Positions 27,801 through 34,955 of a stretch of 39,064 nt of DNA are shown here, in pieces. Position numbers and translations under genes: made by a program. Each line of letters opens with the position of its first letter. Position 1 is the stretch's first letter. A model generated the notes under the pieces. That model made no database searches. It had not been told where the DNA came from and saw nothing but the letters and a program-made list of their open reading frames with translations. Source of the DNA: Bacteroidota bacterium (GTDB taxonomy: Bacteria; Bacteroidota; Bacteroidia; Bacteroidales; UBA7960); the NCBI GenBank assembly GCA_018335675.1, contig JAGXRQ010000044.1, positions 1-39,064 of the forward strand. The letters are read 5' to 3'.

Positions 27801-28321
27801 ATTTCAAGATAAAAGTCATCTCCAAAAATATCGAGATATTCTTTTAAAATTTCCTCCGCTTTTTCGAAGCCTAAAGATTCGAGAGCATAAGGAATTTCCC
27901 CTCCAAGGCAAGCCGATGATGCAATAAGCCCCGAACTATGTTCGCGAAGTAATTCCTTGTCTATTCTGGGAGTATAATAAAAGCCTTCTAAAAACCCTTT
28001 TGAACAAAGCTTTGATAAATTTTTGTATCCCTCAAAATTTTTCGCCAACAGAATAAGATGAAAGCCCGACCTATCTTCTCTTCCTTTTTTCTCAAATCTA
28101 CTGCCGTCAGCCACATACATTTCGCAGCCAATAATTGGTTTTATTCCAAGTTTTTTGGCCATTTTAGTAAACCGCAACACTCCATACATATTTCCATGGT
28201 CGGTAATTGCAAGAGATTTCATACCTAACTCTGAGGTTCTCTTCAATAATTTTTCAATTTCTGCAGCTCCATCAAGCAGACTAAATTCAGTATGTACGTG
28301 TAAATGAGTAAACTCTGTCAT
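24869..28321 (-). CDS. dnaE: DNA polymerase III subunit alpha
   Basis: A 1150-residue replicative polymerase. It has an N-terminal PHP domain (FTHLHVHTEFSLLDGA...) and the catalytic palm with SMPDIDVDFDD (Asp397, Asp399) after GPGRGSAAGSIIAY. Conserved fingers segments include MALYRPGPMDFIP-like NALYRPGPMDFIPTYI, and a helix-hairpin-helix follows near residue 830 (GLGAVKGVGEGAVENIV). A C-terminal OB-fold runs from about 1000. The length is typical of DnaE1. It is the first gene of the dnaE-trxA-DUF58 stretch. Confidence 0.95.
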   Translation of the reverse strand: MTEFTHLHVHTEFSLLDGAAEIEKLLKRTSELGMKSLAITDHGNMYGVLRFTKMAKKLGIKPIIGCEMYVADGSRFEKKGREDRSGFHLILLAKNFEGYKNLSKLCSKGFLEGFYYTPRIDKELLREHSSGLIASSACLGGEIPYALESLGFEKAEEILKEYLDIFGDDFYLEMMRHGWPEQDRVNEGLIKLSEKYNVKLIATNDVHYIKNDDAKAHDILVCMQTNKDYDDPNRMKYSGNEFLKSPKEMWELFKDVPEAIENTMEVASKVEEFDIITKNILLPVFPLPEGFETENDYLTYLTNNGAKKLYSEITNEVQERIDLELDVVKNMGFAGYFLIVQDFINEARKMGVSVGPGRGSAAGSIIAYCTGITEIDPIKYNLLFERFLNPERISMPDIDVDFDDEGRDKVLDYVINKYGREKVAQIVTFGTMAARSSIRNVARVLKLPLSEADKLAKLVPDKASNLDAAYKEIPDLKSALNDGEQLVKDTLIYAKHLEGTNSHPGVHACGVIIGPKDLIDCIPLCKQKDSDLPVTQYDGKDAESVGMLKMDFLGLKTLSIIKEALKNIKARHNIEVDIDNCPLDDEKTYQLYQAGDTVGTFQFESKGMRGCLMELKPTNIEDLIAMNALYRPGPMDFIPTYIKCKHGYDKPKYLHPWLEDILKPTFGIMVYQEQIMQAAQIMAGYSLAAADILRRAMGKKDVAEMAKQKDVFVNGAVEKGVDKKKAQEIFDIMANFAEYGFNRSHSAAYSVLAFRTAYLKAHYMPEYMAAVLTHNFSDIKKIGFFMDECNRQNIPVLGPDINESIFSFNVNEKGEIRFGLGAVKGVGEGAVENIVEERQNNGPYKSIFDFAARVNLRIVNKKTFEALALSGAFDCLNTHRAQFFFSDNNGESNFVDKIIRHANMISNQENSSQMNLFGDSEEITIPDPELPDCPHWSKLDMLKNEKEVTGMYLSGHPLDNYRVRIKSFSNTSVDQLKDLSSLNKIDIVLAGIVTDVRHKVSQKSGNQYGAFSLEDYKDSHQFFLFSEDYLKYKHLLVKDNSVFIRAAVRKNVRSNELEVRITQMGLLSELGGNVSNNLLLNLPLETLSERTIEILRMYIEKYQGNAKLKINLIDSEERSAVTLESKSFRVEPYDFLNNLLNRMEIDYKLN

Positions 28322-28347
28322 TATTAATATTTCCTTTTATTTGCTCT

Positions 28348-28355
28348 CAAAAATA
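28348..28355 (-). promoter_or_regulatory. -7 box for dnaE
   Basis: Minus strand reads TATTTTTG, matching TAnnTTTG, 27 bp before the dnaE start. A TTTG lies upstream at 28374-28371 (minus), but at 15 bp it is closer than the usual ~19-bp spacing. Confidence 0.5.
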
Positions 28356-28494
28356 TACAAAAATTCCCCACAAAAAATGATTAGTTTTTCACAAATCATA
28401 TTTAATTATCAACTCAAAAAAAAATTATTAACACATAATCATAAAAAGGCAAACCAAATAAAATTAAAAGTGTTTAATATCTGAATTAAAGCAG

Positions 28495-28502
28495 TACTTT
28501 TG
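28495..28502 (+). promoter_or_regulatory. -7 box for typA
   Basis: TACTTTTG matches TAnnTTTG and ends 19 bp before the start codon at 28522, implying a very short leader. Only a weak TTTA is seen near the -33 position (about 28473). The rest of the 200-bp divergent gap is AT-rich without other visible features. Confidence 0.55.
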
Positions 28503-28521
28503 CAAGCTTAAAAATTAAAAA

Positions 28522-30327
28522 ATGCAACAAAATATTAGAAATATTGCAATCATCGCACACGTTGACCATGGCAAGACCACTTTAGTTGACAGAATTTTAC
28601 ATCAATCAAAGCTCTTCAGAGACAATCAGGAAACTGGAGATTTAATAATGGACAGTAATGAGTTGGAGAGAGAAAGAGGGATAACTATTTTATCAAAAAA
28701 CTGTTCGGTAAGATATAACGATGTTAAAATAAACATCATAGATACACCGGGTCACTCTGATTTTGGAGGTGAAGTTGAGCGTGTATTGAACATGGCTGAC
28801 GGAGTGTTGCTGATTGTAGATGCATTTGAAGGTCCAATGCCGCAAACCAGATTCGTATTGGAGAAAGGAATACTTTTAGATAAAAAGCCTATTGTAGTAA
28901 TAAACAAGGTTGACAAGCCTAATTGTGATCCGGAATTGACTCAGGAGAAAGTTTTTGATTTAATGTTAAGTTTAAATGCGACTGAAGACCAGTTAAATTT
29001 CCCAACTGTTTATGGTTCAGCCAAGGTTGGATGGATGGGAGAAGATTGGAAAAATCCTACTGAAGATGTTAGTTATTTGTTAGATGTTATAATTGAGCAT
29101 ATTCCACCTGCACATTTTGCAGAAGGCACAAGCCAGCTTCAAATTACTTCTTTAGATTACAGCTCATATGTTGGTCGTATAGCTGTAGGAAAAATAAATC
29201 GCGGAAGCTTGATTCAAAATCAACAAGTTTCATTAGTAAAAAGAGATGGCAAAATTCTTAAGTCGAAGATCAAAGAATTATACGTTTTTGAAGGTTTAGG
29301 TAAAGAAAAAATAAAGCATGCTATTCACGCAGGCGAGATTTGTGCGGTTTTAGGAGTTGATGATTTTGAAATTGGCGACACTATTGCTGATTTCGAAAAC
29401 CCAGAAGCAATCAAACCTATTTCCATAGATGAGCCAACAATGAGTATGTTATTTACAATTAACAACTCTCCATTTTTTGGAAGAGACGGCAAGTTTGTAA
29501 CAAGTCGTCAGCTTCGCGAGCGTCTTTTTAAAGAGACTGAAAAAAACCTAGCATTAAGAGTAGAAGAAACAGGCTCATCTGATTCATACATGGTATTTGG
29601 ACGTGGTGTGTTGCATTTATCAATCTTAATTGAGACAATGAGAAGAGAAGGATATGAACTTCAAGTTGGTCAGCCACAGGTTGTTATAAAGACTGTTGAT
29701 GGAGTTAAAAACGAGCCGATTGAGTTCTTAACTGTTAAGGTACCAGATGAATTTGCCGGCAAAGTTATTGAGATGGTTTCCCAGAGGAAGGGGGAAATGC
29801 TTAGCATGGAGCAAAAAGGAGGCAGAACATCTCTCGAGTTTGAAATTCCTGCCAGGGGATTAATTGGATTGCGCAGTAATCTACTTACAGCGACTGAAGG
29901 TGAAGGGATAATGGCGCATAGATTTAAGGGTTATGAACCATGGAAAGGCGATTTTGCTGCAAAACAAAATGGTGCTTTAATAGCAATGGAAACAGGAACA
30001 GCGATTGCTTATTCAATAGATAAACTTCAAGACAGAGGCAAATTCTTTATTTACCCTGGAGAAGAAGTATATGCCGGCCAAATAATTGGTGAAAATTCAA
30101 GGCAAGATGATTTACTTATCAACGTAATCAAAACAAAGAAACTCACAAACGTAAGAGCATCAGGATCTGACGACAAAGCGATGTTAGCACCTCCTATTAG
30201 ATTTTCTATGGAAGAAGCACTTGAGTACATTAAATCTGATGAAATTGTGGAATTTACACCAAAGCACATTAGAATGAGGAAAATTATTCTTGATGAGCAT
30301 GAGAGAAAAAGGGCTTCTAAGAAGTAA
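28522..30327 (+). CDS. typA: Ribosome-associated GTPase BipA/TypA
   Basis: A 601-residue translational GTPase. The G domain has G1 AHVDHGKTTL, the switch I/G2 region RERGITI, G3 DTPGHSDFGGEVER and G4 NKVDKP. EF-G-like domains II, III and V and the BipA-specific C-terminal domain follow (RGLIGLRSNLLTATEGEGIM and ...TPKHIRMRKIILDEHERKRA). It binds the 70S ribosome and helps large-subunit assembly and stress adaptation. Full length. It is convergent with the following sensor gene, 11 bp apart. Confidence 0.95.
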   Translation: MQQNIRNIAIIAHVDHGKTTLVDRILHQSKLFRDNQETGDLIMDSNELERERGITILSKNCSVRYNDVKINIIDTPGHSDFGGEVERVLNMADGVLLIVDAFEGPMPQTRFVLEKGILLDKKPIVVINKVDKPNCDPELTQEKVFDLMLSLNATEDQLNFPTVYGSAKVGWMGEDWKNPTEDVSYLLDVIIEHIPPAHFAEGTSQLQITSLDYSSYVGRIAVGKINRGSLIQNQQVSLVKRDGKILKSKIKELYVFEGLGKEKIKHAIHAGEICAVLGVDDFEIGDTIADFENPEAIKPISIDEPTMSMLFTINNSPFFGRDGKFVTSRQLRERLFKETEKNLALRVEETGSSDSYMVFGRGVLHLSILIETMRREGYELQVGQPQVVIKTVDGVKNEPIEFLTVKVPDEFAGKVIEMVSQRKGEMLSMEQKGGRTSLEFEIPARGLIGLRSNLLTATEGEGIMAHRFKGYEPWKGDFAAKQNGALIAMETGTAIAYSIDKLQDRGKFFIYPGEEVYAGQIIGENSRQDDLLINVIKTKKLTNVRASGSDDKAMLAPPIRFSMEEALEYIKSDEIVEFTPKHIRMRKIILDEHERKRASKK

Positions 30328-30338
30328 TGCTTATTAGA

Positions 30339-32408
30339 TTATTTGTCAGACTGTTGCTTTAACTGAAATAACTCATTTTCTAATTCTTCTACCAAACGAG
30401 TAAGGTCGTCTATTTTTTCACTGTTGACCCTCTCCTGTTCCTCCATTTGCTCTTGAACCTCAATAAGTTCTTCCATGTTTCTTTTCATGTCTTCTTCCTG
30501 CGCTCTCATTTCATCTGCCTGCTTTTGTGACATTTTAAGCAACATGTTTGTTTTTATATTATTCTTAACATATTGCAATGTAGAAGCTATATTTTCAGCA
30601 ATCTTCTCAACAAATTGAATCTGATACTGTTCAAGTTTATTAAATGAAGCTATTTCCATTACACCATAAACTTTATTATCCTTCAAGAGAGGCACAATAA
30701 GAAGACAATCAGGATTAGCGCTACCAAGACCGGATTCAATCTTTATATATGTTTGTGGTATATCAGTGATATATATAGTTTTCTTTTCTACTGCACAAGA
30801 CCCAATAAGACCTTCACCACGTTCAAATCTATTCTCAAGATACTTTCTTCTATCGTAGGCGAAGGCAGCTTTCAATTCAAAAAATACATTATCAGAATCG
30901 TCATTTATTATAAAAATACCACCTTGATTTGCATCCAGATATTTTACAAGATTATGAATAATCTCAAAGGATAGTTTTTCAATATCATCATTATTTTGTC
31001 TTAATATTTCGGCAAACATATTAAGGCCTTCATTAACCCAATTGGTTTTCCCAACAGCCTGCATTTGCTTTTCCATTTCCTCCTGCTTGGCTGTTTTAAG
31101 GTTTTCTCGCATTTGAAGCAGAGATTTTGCAAGATGGTCGTCTTGAACTATATCATCAAGCTGAGCCTCAAGGTTTCCTTCCCCAATTTTTCTTGCAAAC
31201 TCAGATTTGCTAATGTATCCATCAATATAAATGTTTAATGCATTTGCCATCTCTTGCATTTCATCACCGGTAGAAATATCTAATTTCAGCGTTTTATCAA
31301 CCTTACCTGCTGAAATCATTTTTATGGCATGAGTGAGTTTTTGAATCGGTCTTGATATGTTATCAGCCAGCAACCATATAATAAACGCCACTATTAAAAG
31401 GCCAATTACACCTGCTAATAAAGCAATTCTATATGTATGTGATGCTGCAGCTAGAATAGATTTTCTGGGGAATGCCACACCCAAAAACCATGGAGTACCA
31501 GAATCGCCAATTTGAACAACTGCAACTGAAACATAATAGTTCTCATCTTTGAACTTTGTATCAAAACTAAACGGACGACCATCTTCAACAGCTTCACGGA
31601 ACAAACCAGCTTTTTCATCAACAAGCCCAATACTAAAGATATCTCTTCCTATATTTACCCTTTCAGGAAAGGTAACAATCTTGCCAGACTGCGTAAATAA
31701 AAAAGCATAGCTACCATCTAATGGCTGATAACCATCAATTATAAACTGCAATGATGCCAAAGATACATCTACTCCGACAACTCCTATAAACTCCCCATCT
31801 TTAACAACAGGAGCAACCATATTCGTTTGCAGGATATCGTCTTGAGCAGCACCTGTGTATGAGTAATAGTAAGGATCTATAACCGTTTCCTTTCCTCGTC
31901 TTTTAACAAGATTGAAAATTGTACCACTTAATACTTCTGAAGGATTTTGCTCAATATACTCACTTAGCTTAATATCTCCATTGTCACGATAATAGATGTA
32001 GCGAAAATTACCAAGAATTGTACTTCCCAATCTATTTATATACAAACTATCCCTATTGTCAATTGTAGCCGGAGCTAGAATACTCCAAGCTGATAACATA
32101 TCCTTGTTTTCAGTCAAAATATGCTTAAGCAATTTACTATAAAAATCCCTTCTATTGTCTTCAGGAATCATCTCATGTGCGTCAAATGTTTGCTTTAAAT
32201 ATCTTGTAATCTGCATATATTCATTAAGGTCAGACTTTGCAAGATTTGCATACTGTCCGGCATATGAATCTGCGAGGTCAGTGCTAAACTCATCAAGAAG
32301 CTTGCGAGAATTTGAGCCAACATAAGAAGATACTGCAATTATAACTATTGCAGTCGCAGTTAATAAATAAACTAAAATTCTGGATTTTACTTTAAGCTTC
32401 TTTGCCAC
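30339..32408 (-). CDS. dCache-HAMP-GAF sensor protein without output domain
   Basis: A 689-residue membrane protein. A transmembrane helix at ~11-28 is followed by an extracytoplasmic double-Cache-like sensor (~35-325, with APVVKDGEFIGVVGVDVSLA) and a second helix at ~328-348. A HAMP-like segment (NISRPIQKLTHAIKMISAGK) and a second HAMP-like stretch lead to a GAF domain (~465-610, with RGEGLIGSCAVEKKTIYITD) and a glutamate-rich coiled coil to the C-terminus. There is no kinase, cyclase, phosphatase or methyl-accepting signalling hairpin, so it must work through a partner, perhaps binding a kinase through the coiled coil (inference). Ligand unknown. Confidence 0.8.
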   Translation of the reverse strand: MAKKLKVKSRILVYLLTATAIVIIAVSSYVGSNSRKLLDEFSTDLADSYAGQYANLAKSDLNEYMQITRYLKQTFDAHEMIPEDNRRDFYSKLLKHILTENKDMLSAWSILAPATIDNRDSLYINRLGSTILGNFRYIYYRDNGDIKLSEYIEQNPSEVLSGTIFNLVKRRGKETVIDPYYYSYTGAAQDDILQTNMVAPVVKDGEFIGVVGVDVSLASLQFIIDGYQPLDGSYAFLFTQSGKIVTFPERVNIGRDIFSIGLVDEKAGLFREAVEDGRPFSFDTKFKDENYYVSVAVVQIGDSGTPWFLGVAFPRKSILAAASHTYRIALLAGVIGLLIVAFIIWLLADNISRPIQKLTHAIKMISAGKVDKTLKLDISTGDEMQEMANALNIYIDGYISKSEFARKIGEGNLEAQLDDIVQDDHLAKSLLQMRENLKTAKQEEMEKQMQAVGKTNWVNEGLNMFAEILRQNNDDIEKLSFEIIHNLVKYLDANQGGIFIINDDSDNVFFELKAAFAYDRRKYLENRFERGEGLIGSCAVEKKTIYITDIPQTYIKIESGLGSANPDCLLIVPLLKDNKVYGVMEIASFNKLEQYQIQFVEKIAENIASTLQYVKNNIKTNMLLKMSQKQADEMRAQEEDMKRNMEELIEVQEQMEEQERVNSEKIDDLTRLVEELENELFQLKQQSDK

Positions 32409-32505
32409 TTTTTTGCATTTATATATTGGGACTCTTGATTTTTCAATAGACTAAACAAACCTTTAGTGTAATAAGCAAACAAAACCTAGTTATAAGTTCG
32501 CTTTA

Positions 32506-32513
32506 CAAATATA
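32506..32513 (-). promoter_or_regulatory. -7 box for the dCache-HAMP-GAF gene
   Basis: Minus strand reads TATATTTG, matching TAnnTTTG, 98 bp upstream of the start codon. An ATTG lies about 17 bp further upstream at the -33 position. Confidence 0.45.
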
Positions 32514-32583
32514 ACGAAATATTTATTGAGCAATGAATTTTATTAAAAAATCAAAAAATAAATATTCGTATAATTTTTATGTT

Positions 32584-32591
32584 TTACTTTG
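32584..32591 (+). promoter_or_regulatory. Possible -7 box of the his operon
   Basis: TTACTTTG resembles TAnnTTTG with one mismatch and ends 9 bp before the leader-peptide ATG at 32601. The his transcript would then begin almost at the leader start codon. A TATAAT at 32569-32574 is an alternative. Low confidence. Confidence 0.35.
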
Positions 32592-32600
32592 CCTACAAAT

Positions 32601-32666
32601 ATGCGAAAAATGTTTTTATTCAATTTACATCTTCATCATTTTCATACTTGCACTCAGGCGAGGTGA
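32601..32666 (+). CDS. hisL: Histidine operon leader peptide
   Basis: A 21-codon reading frame ending in TGA. Residues 1-9 are MRKMFLFNL, residues 10-15 HLHHFH, and residues 16-21 TCTQAR. Four of six consecutive residues are histidine. It lies directly upstream of a terminator and hisG, which is the hallmark of ribosome-mediated his attenuation: low charged tRNA-His should stall the ribosome on these codons. The last codons overlap the antiterminator arm (32652-32660), so a ribosome finishing at the stop codon would cover that arm. No Shine-Dalgarno sequence is seen, as for most genes here. Confidence 0.85.
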   Translation: MRKMFLFNLHLHHFHTCTQAR

Positions 32667-32713
32667 GAATGATATTTTGTAATTTATAATATAATTATAA
32701 AACCCGTCTGAGT
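32652..32713 (+). promoter_or_regulatory. his antiterminator (arms 2 and 3)
   Basis: ACTCAGGCG (32652-32660), just after the His codons of the leader, pairs with CGTCTGAGT (32705-32713) over 9 bp including one G-U. The second arm is also the left arm of the terminator, so the two structures exclude each other. Stalling on the His codons leaves the first arm free and should favour this pairing and read-through into hisG. An AT-only hairpin (32683-32690 with 32694-32701) lies in the loop. Confidence 0.8.
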
Positions 32714-32730
32714 AAACAGGCGGGTTTTTT
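32699..32730 (+). terminator. his attenuator terminator
   Basis: ACCCGTCTG (32702-32710) pairs with CAGGCGGGT (32717-32725) over 9 bp with one G-U and a 6-base loop. The stem extends by A-U pairs and is followed by a run of six T. It sits 48 bp before the hisG start codon and after the leader peptide, so it is a regulatory rather than an end-of-operon terminator. Confidence 0.9.
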
Positions 32731-32747
32731 GTTTCTTACCTATACTA

Positions 32748-32760
32748 GTTTACTCAGACG
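32748..32760 (+). promoter_or_regulatory. Third arm complementary to the his terminator
   Basis: GTTTACTCAGACG is perfectly complementary, over 13 bp, to CGTCTGAGTAAAC (32705-32717), the left arm and loop of the terminator. It lies between the terminator and hisG. It is also a near-copy of the antiterminator arm at 32652-32660. In read-through mRNA it could take over pairing with the terminator arm. Confidence 0.75.
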
Positions 32761-32777
32761 ATAAAAAATCTTAAACA

Positions 32778-33635
32778 ATGAGTAAACTAAAAATTGCAAT
32801 TCAGAAAAGCGGCAGGTTGAGCGAAAAATCGCTTGATCTTTTAAAAGAGTGTGGGATAAAACTCCCTAATGGAGACAGGAAACTTAAAACAGAAGCGAAA
32901 AACTTTCCTATTGAGATTTTGTATCTGAGAGATGATGACATCCCTCAATATGTTGAACAAGGTGTTGCCGATGTTGGGATACTTGGCGAAAACGAAGTTC
33001 ATGAAAAAGGAAAAAATGTTTTACAAATAAAGAAACTAGGGTTTGCAAACTGCAAACTTGCTCTTGCTATTCCAAAGGACGAAGAATACAATGGCATAAA
33101 TTGGTTTGAGAACAAAAAAATTGCAACATCATATCCAAAGATTCTTGAAAAATTCTTTAAAGAAAAGGCCATTGCTGTTGAAGTAGAGGAGATAAGTGGC
33201 AGTGTGGAAATTGCGACAGGCATAGGATTGGCAAATGCTATTTTCGACATTGTAAGTACCGGTAGCACATTGATAATGAATGGACTTAAGGAGGTTGAAG
33301 TTGTTATGAAAAGTGAAGCCGTTCTTATTGCAAACCCAAATCTAAATAATCTCAAGAAAGAAATCCTTAACCAACTTATCTTCCGAATTACTGCTGTAAG
33401 AAATGCATCTGAAAATAAATACATACTTCTGAATGCACCAAATAGTGCTATTGATCAAATATCCAAGGTTTTACCAGGGATGAAATCGCCAACAATCTTG
33501 CCTCTTGCAGACAAAAGTTGGAGCAGTCTGCACTCTGTTGTTAAGGAAGATGAATTCTGGGATATAATTGGGCAGCTCAAAGAACTGGGCGCCCAAGGCA
33601 TTCTGGTTGTACCAATTGAAAAAATGATAATCTAA
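32778..33635 (+). CDS. hisG: ATP phosphoribosyltransferase, long form
   Basis: A 285-residue enzyme that joins ATP and PRPP in the first step of histidine synthesis. The N-terminal part has IAIQKSGRLSEKSLDLLKEC and the PRPP-binding loop DIVSTGSTL. The C-terminal ~75 residues (from about FRITAVRNASENKYILLN) form the HisG_C regulatory domain, which binds histidine for feedback inhibition, so no HisZ is needed. First structural gene of the operon, 48 bp after the attenuator; 19 bp before hisD. Confidence 0.95.
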   Translation: MSKLKIAIQKSGRLSEKSLDLLKECGIKLPNGDRKLKTEAKNFPIEILYLRDDDIPQYVEQGVADVGILGENEVHEKGKNVLQIKKLGFANCKLALAIPKDEEYNGINWFENKKIATSYPKILEKFFKEKAIAVEVEEISGSVEIATGIGLANAIFDIVSTGSTLIMNGLKEVEVVMKSEAVLIANPNLNNLKKEILNQLIFRITAVRNASENKYILLNAPNSAIDQISKVLPGMKSPTILPLADKSWSSLHSVVKEDEFWDIIGQLKELGAQGILVVPIEKMII

Positions 33636-33654
33636 CTTTAAAAAATATAAAACT

Positions 33655-34944
33655 ATGCAAAAAGTAATTAACCCGCCAAAAAACGAATGGGAAAAATTGA
33701 GCAAACGACCTCTAAAAGATTTTAACTCTCTTTCGAAAATCGTGAATGAGATATTTGATGATATAAAAAGGAACAAAGATGAAGCAGTGTTGAGATATAC
33801 GAGGTTATTCGACAAGGCTGAAATTACCACTCTGCAGCTTAGCGAAGAAGAATACAACAGGGCATCAGATGAAATTCCTGAAGAATTAAAAAATGCGATT
33901 AAGCTGGCAAGCAGAAATATTGAAAAGTTTCACCTTTCACAAAAGGAAGATTCAAAAATCTGCGAAACATCCAAAGGAGTTTATTGCTGGAGAGAAAGTA
34001 GGCCAATAGAAAAAGTTGGTATTTATATTCCCGGAGGCAGTGCGCCATTATTCTCCACCATAATGATGCTAGGAATACCAGCAAAAATAGCCGGTTGTAA
34101 AGAAATTATCATGTGTACTCCTCCGGACAAAAACGGAGAAATAAACCCAATAATGGTTTATACAGCAAAAACTATTGGCATTAAATCAATATTCAAAGTT
34201 GGAGGAATACAAGCAATTGGTGCTTTAGCTTTAGGAACGGAAGCAATACCAAAAGTGGACAAAATTTTCGGACCCGGGAATCAATTTGTTACAGCAGCAA
34301 AATTAATTGCTCAAAACTACGGAATTGCAATCGACATGCCTGCCGGACCAAGCGAAGTGTTGGTTATTGCAGACAGTTCCTCAAATCCTGAATTTATTGC
34401 AGCTGATTTGCTTTCTCAGGCTGAACACGGTGAAGATAGTCAAGTAATACTGCTATCAGACGATGAGAGAATAATTGACGAAGTGATTGAAAGCATCAAA
34501 AACCAACTTTCTGATTTACCAAGAAAAGACACTGCAATTGCAGCTCTAAAAGAGAGCAAGGCAATAATGCTCAATAGCATTGAAGAATGCTTTGAGTTTA
34601 GCAACATTTATGCACCCGAGCACTTAATTATTGCATCTGATAATGCAAAATCGTATTTGTCAATAATTGAAAATGCGGGATCTGTATTCATTGGAAACTA
34701 CAGTTGCGAAAGTGCAGGCGATTATGCCAGCGGCACGAATCATACTTTACCGACTAACGGATTTGCCAAAAACTACAGCGGAGTTTCTCTGGATAGCTTC
34801 GTCAAGAAAATAACATTCCAGGAAGTTACTAAAGAAGGTATTATGAATATTGGGCCTTCAATTGAGTTTATGGCTGAAGCCGAGCAACTTGCTGCTCACA
34901 AAAAAGCAGTAAGTGTAAGATTGAAAAAAATTAATGAAAAATAA
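33655..34944 (+). CDS. hisD: Histidinol dehydrogenase
   Basis: A 429-residue zinc enzyme that oxidises L-histidinol to L-histidine in two NAD-dependent steps. The family motifs are present: VGIYIPGGSAPLFST, FKVGGIQAIGALALGTE, IFGPGNQFVTAAK, DMPAGPSEVLVIAD, the metal-site QAEHGEDSQ, and the catalytic Glu-His in YAPEHLI. The typical GTNHTLPTNGFA segment is near the C-terminus. Full length. Eleven bp separate it from the next gene. Confidence 0.95.
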   Translation: MQKVINPPKNEWEKLSKRPLKDFNSLSKIVNEIFDDIKRNKDEAVLRYTRLFDKAEITTLQLSEEEYNRASDEIPEELKNAIKLASRNIEKFHLSQKEDSKICETSKGVYCWRESRPIEKVGIYIPGGSAPLFSTIMMLGIPAKIAGCKEIIMCTPPDKNGEINPIMVYTAKTIGIKSIFKVGGIQAIGALALGTEAIPKVDKIFGPGNQFVTAAKLIAQNYGIAIDMPAGPSEVLVIADSSSNPEFIAADLLSQAEHGEDSQVILLSDDERIIDEVIESIKNQLSDLPRKDTAIAALKESKAIMLNSIEECFEFSNIYAPEHLIIASDNAKSYLSIIENAGSVFIGNYSCESAGDYASGTNHTLPTNGFAKNYSGVSLDSFVKKITFQEVTKEGIMNIGPSIEFMAEAEQLAAHKKAVSVRLKKINEK

Positions 34945-34955
34945 ACAGAATAATC

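Noticed and set aside
32569-32574. TATAAT as a sigma-70 style -10 box for the his operon
   Set aside because: Bacteroidota primary sigma factors use TAnnTTTG, and TATAAT occurs by chance in such AT-rich DNA. Mentioned only as an alternative.
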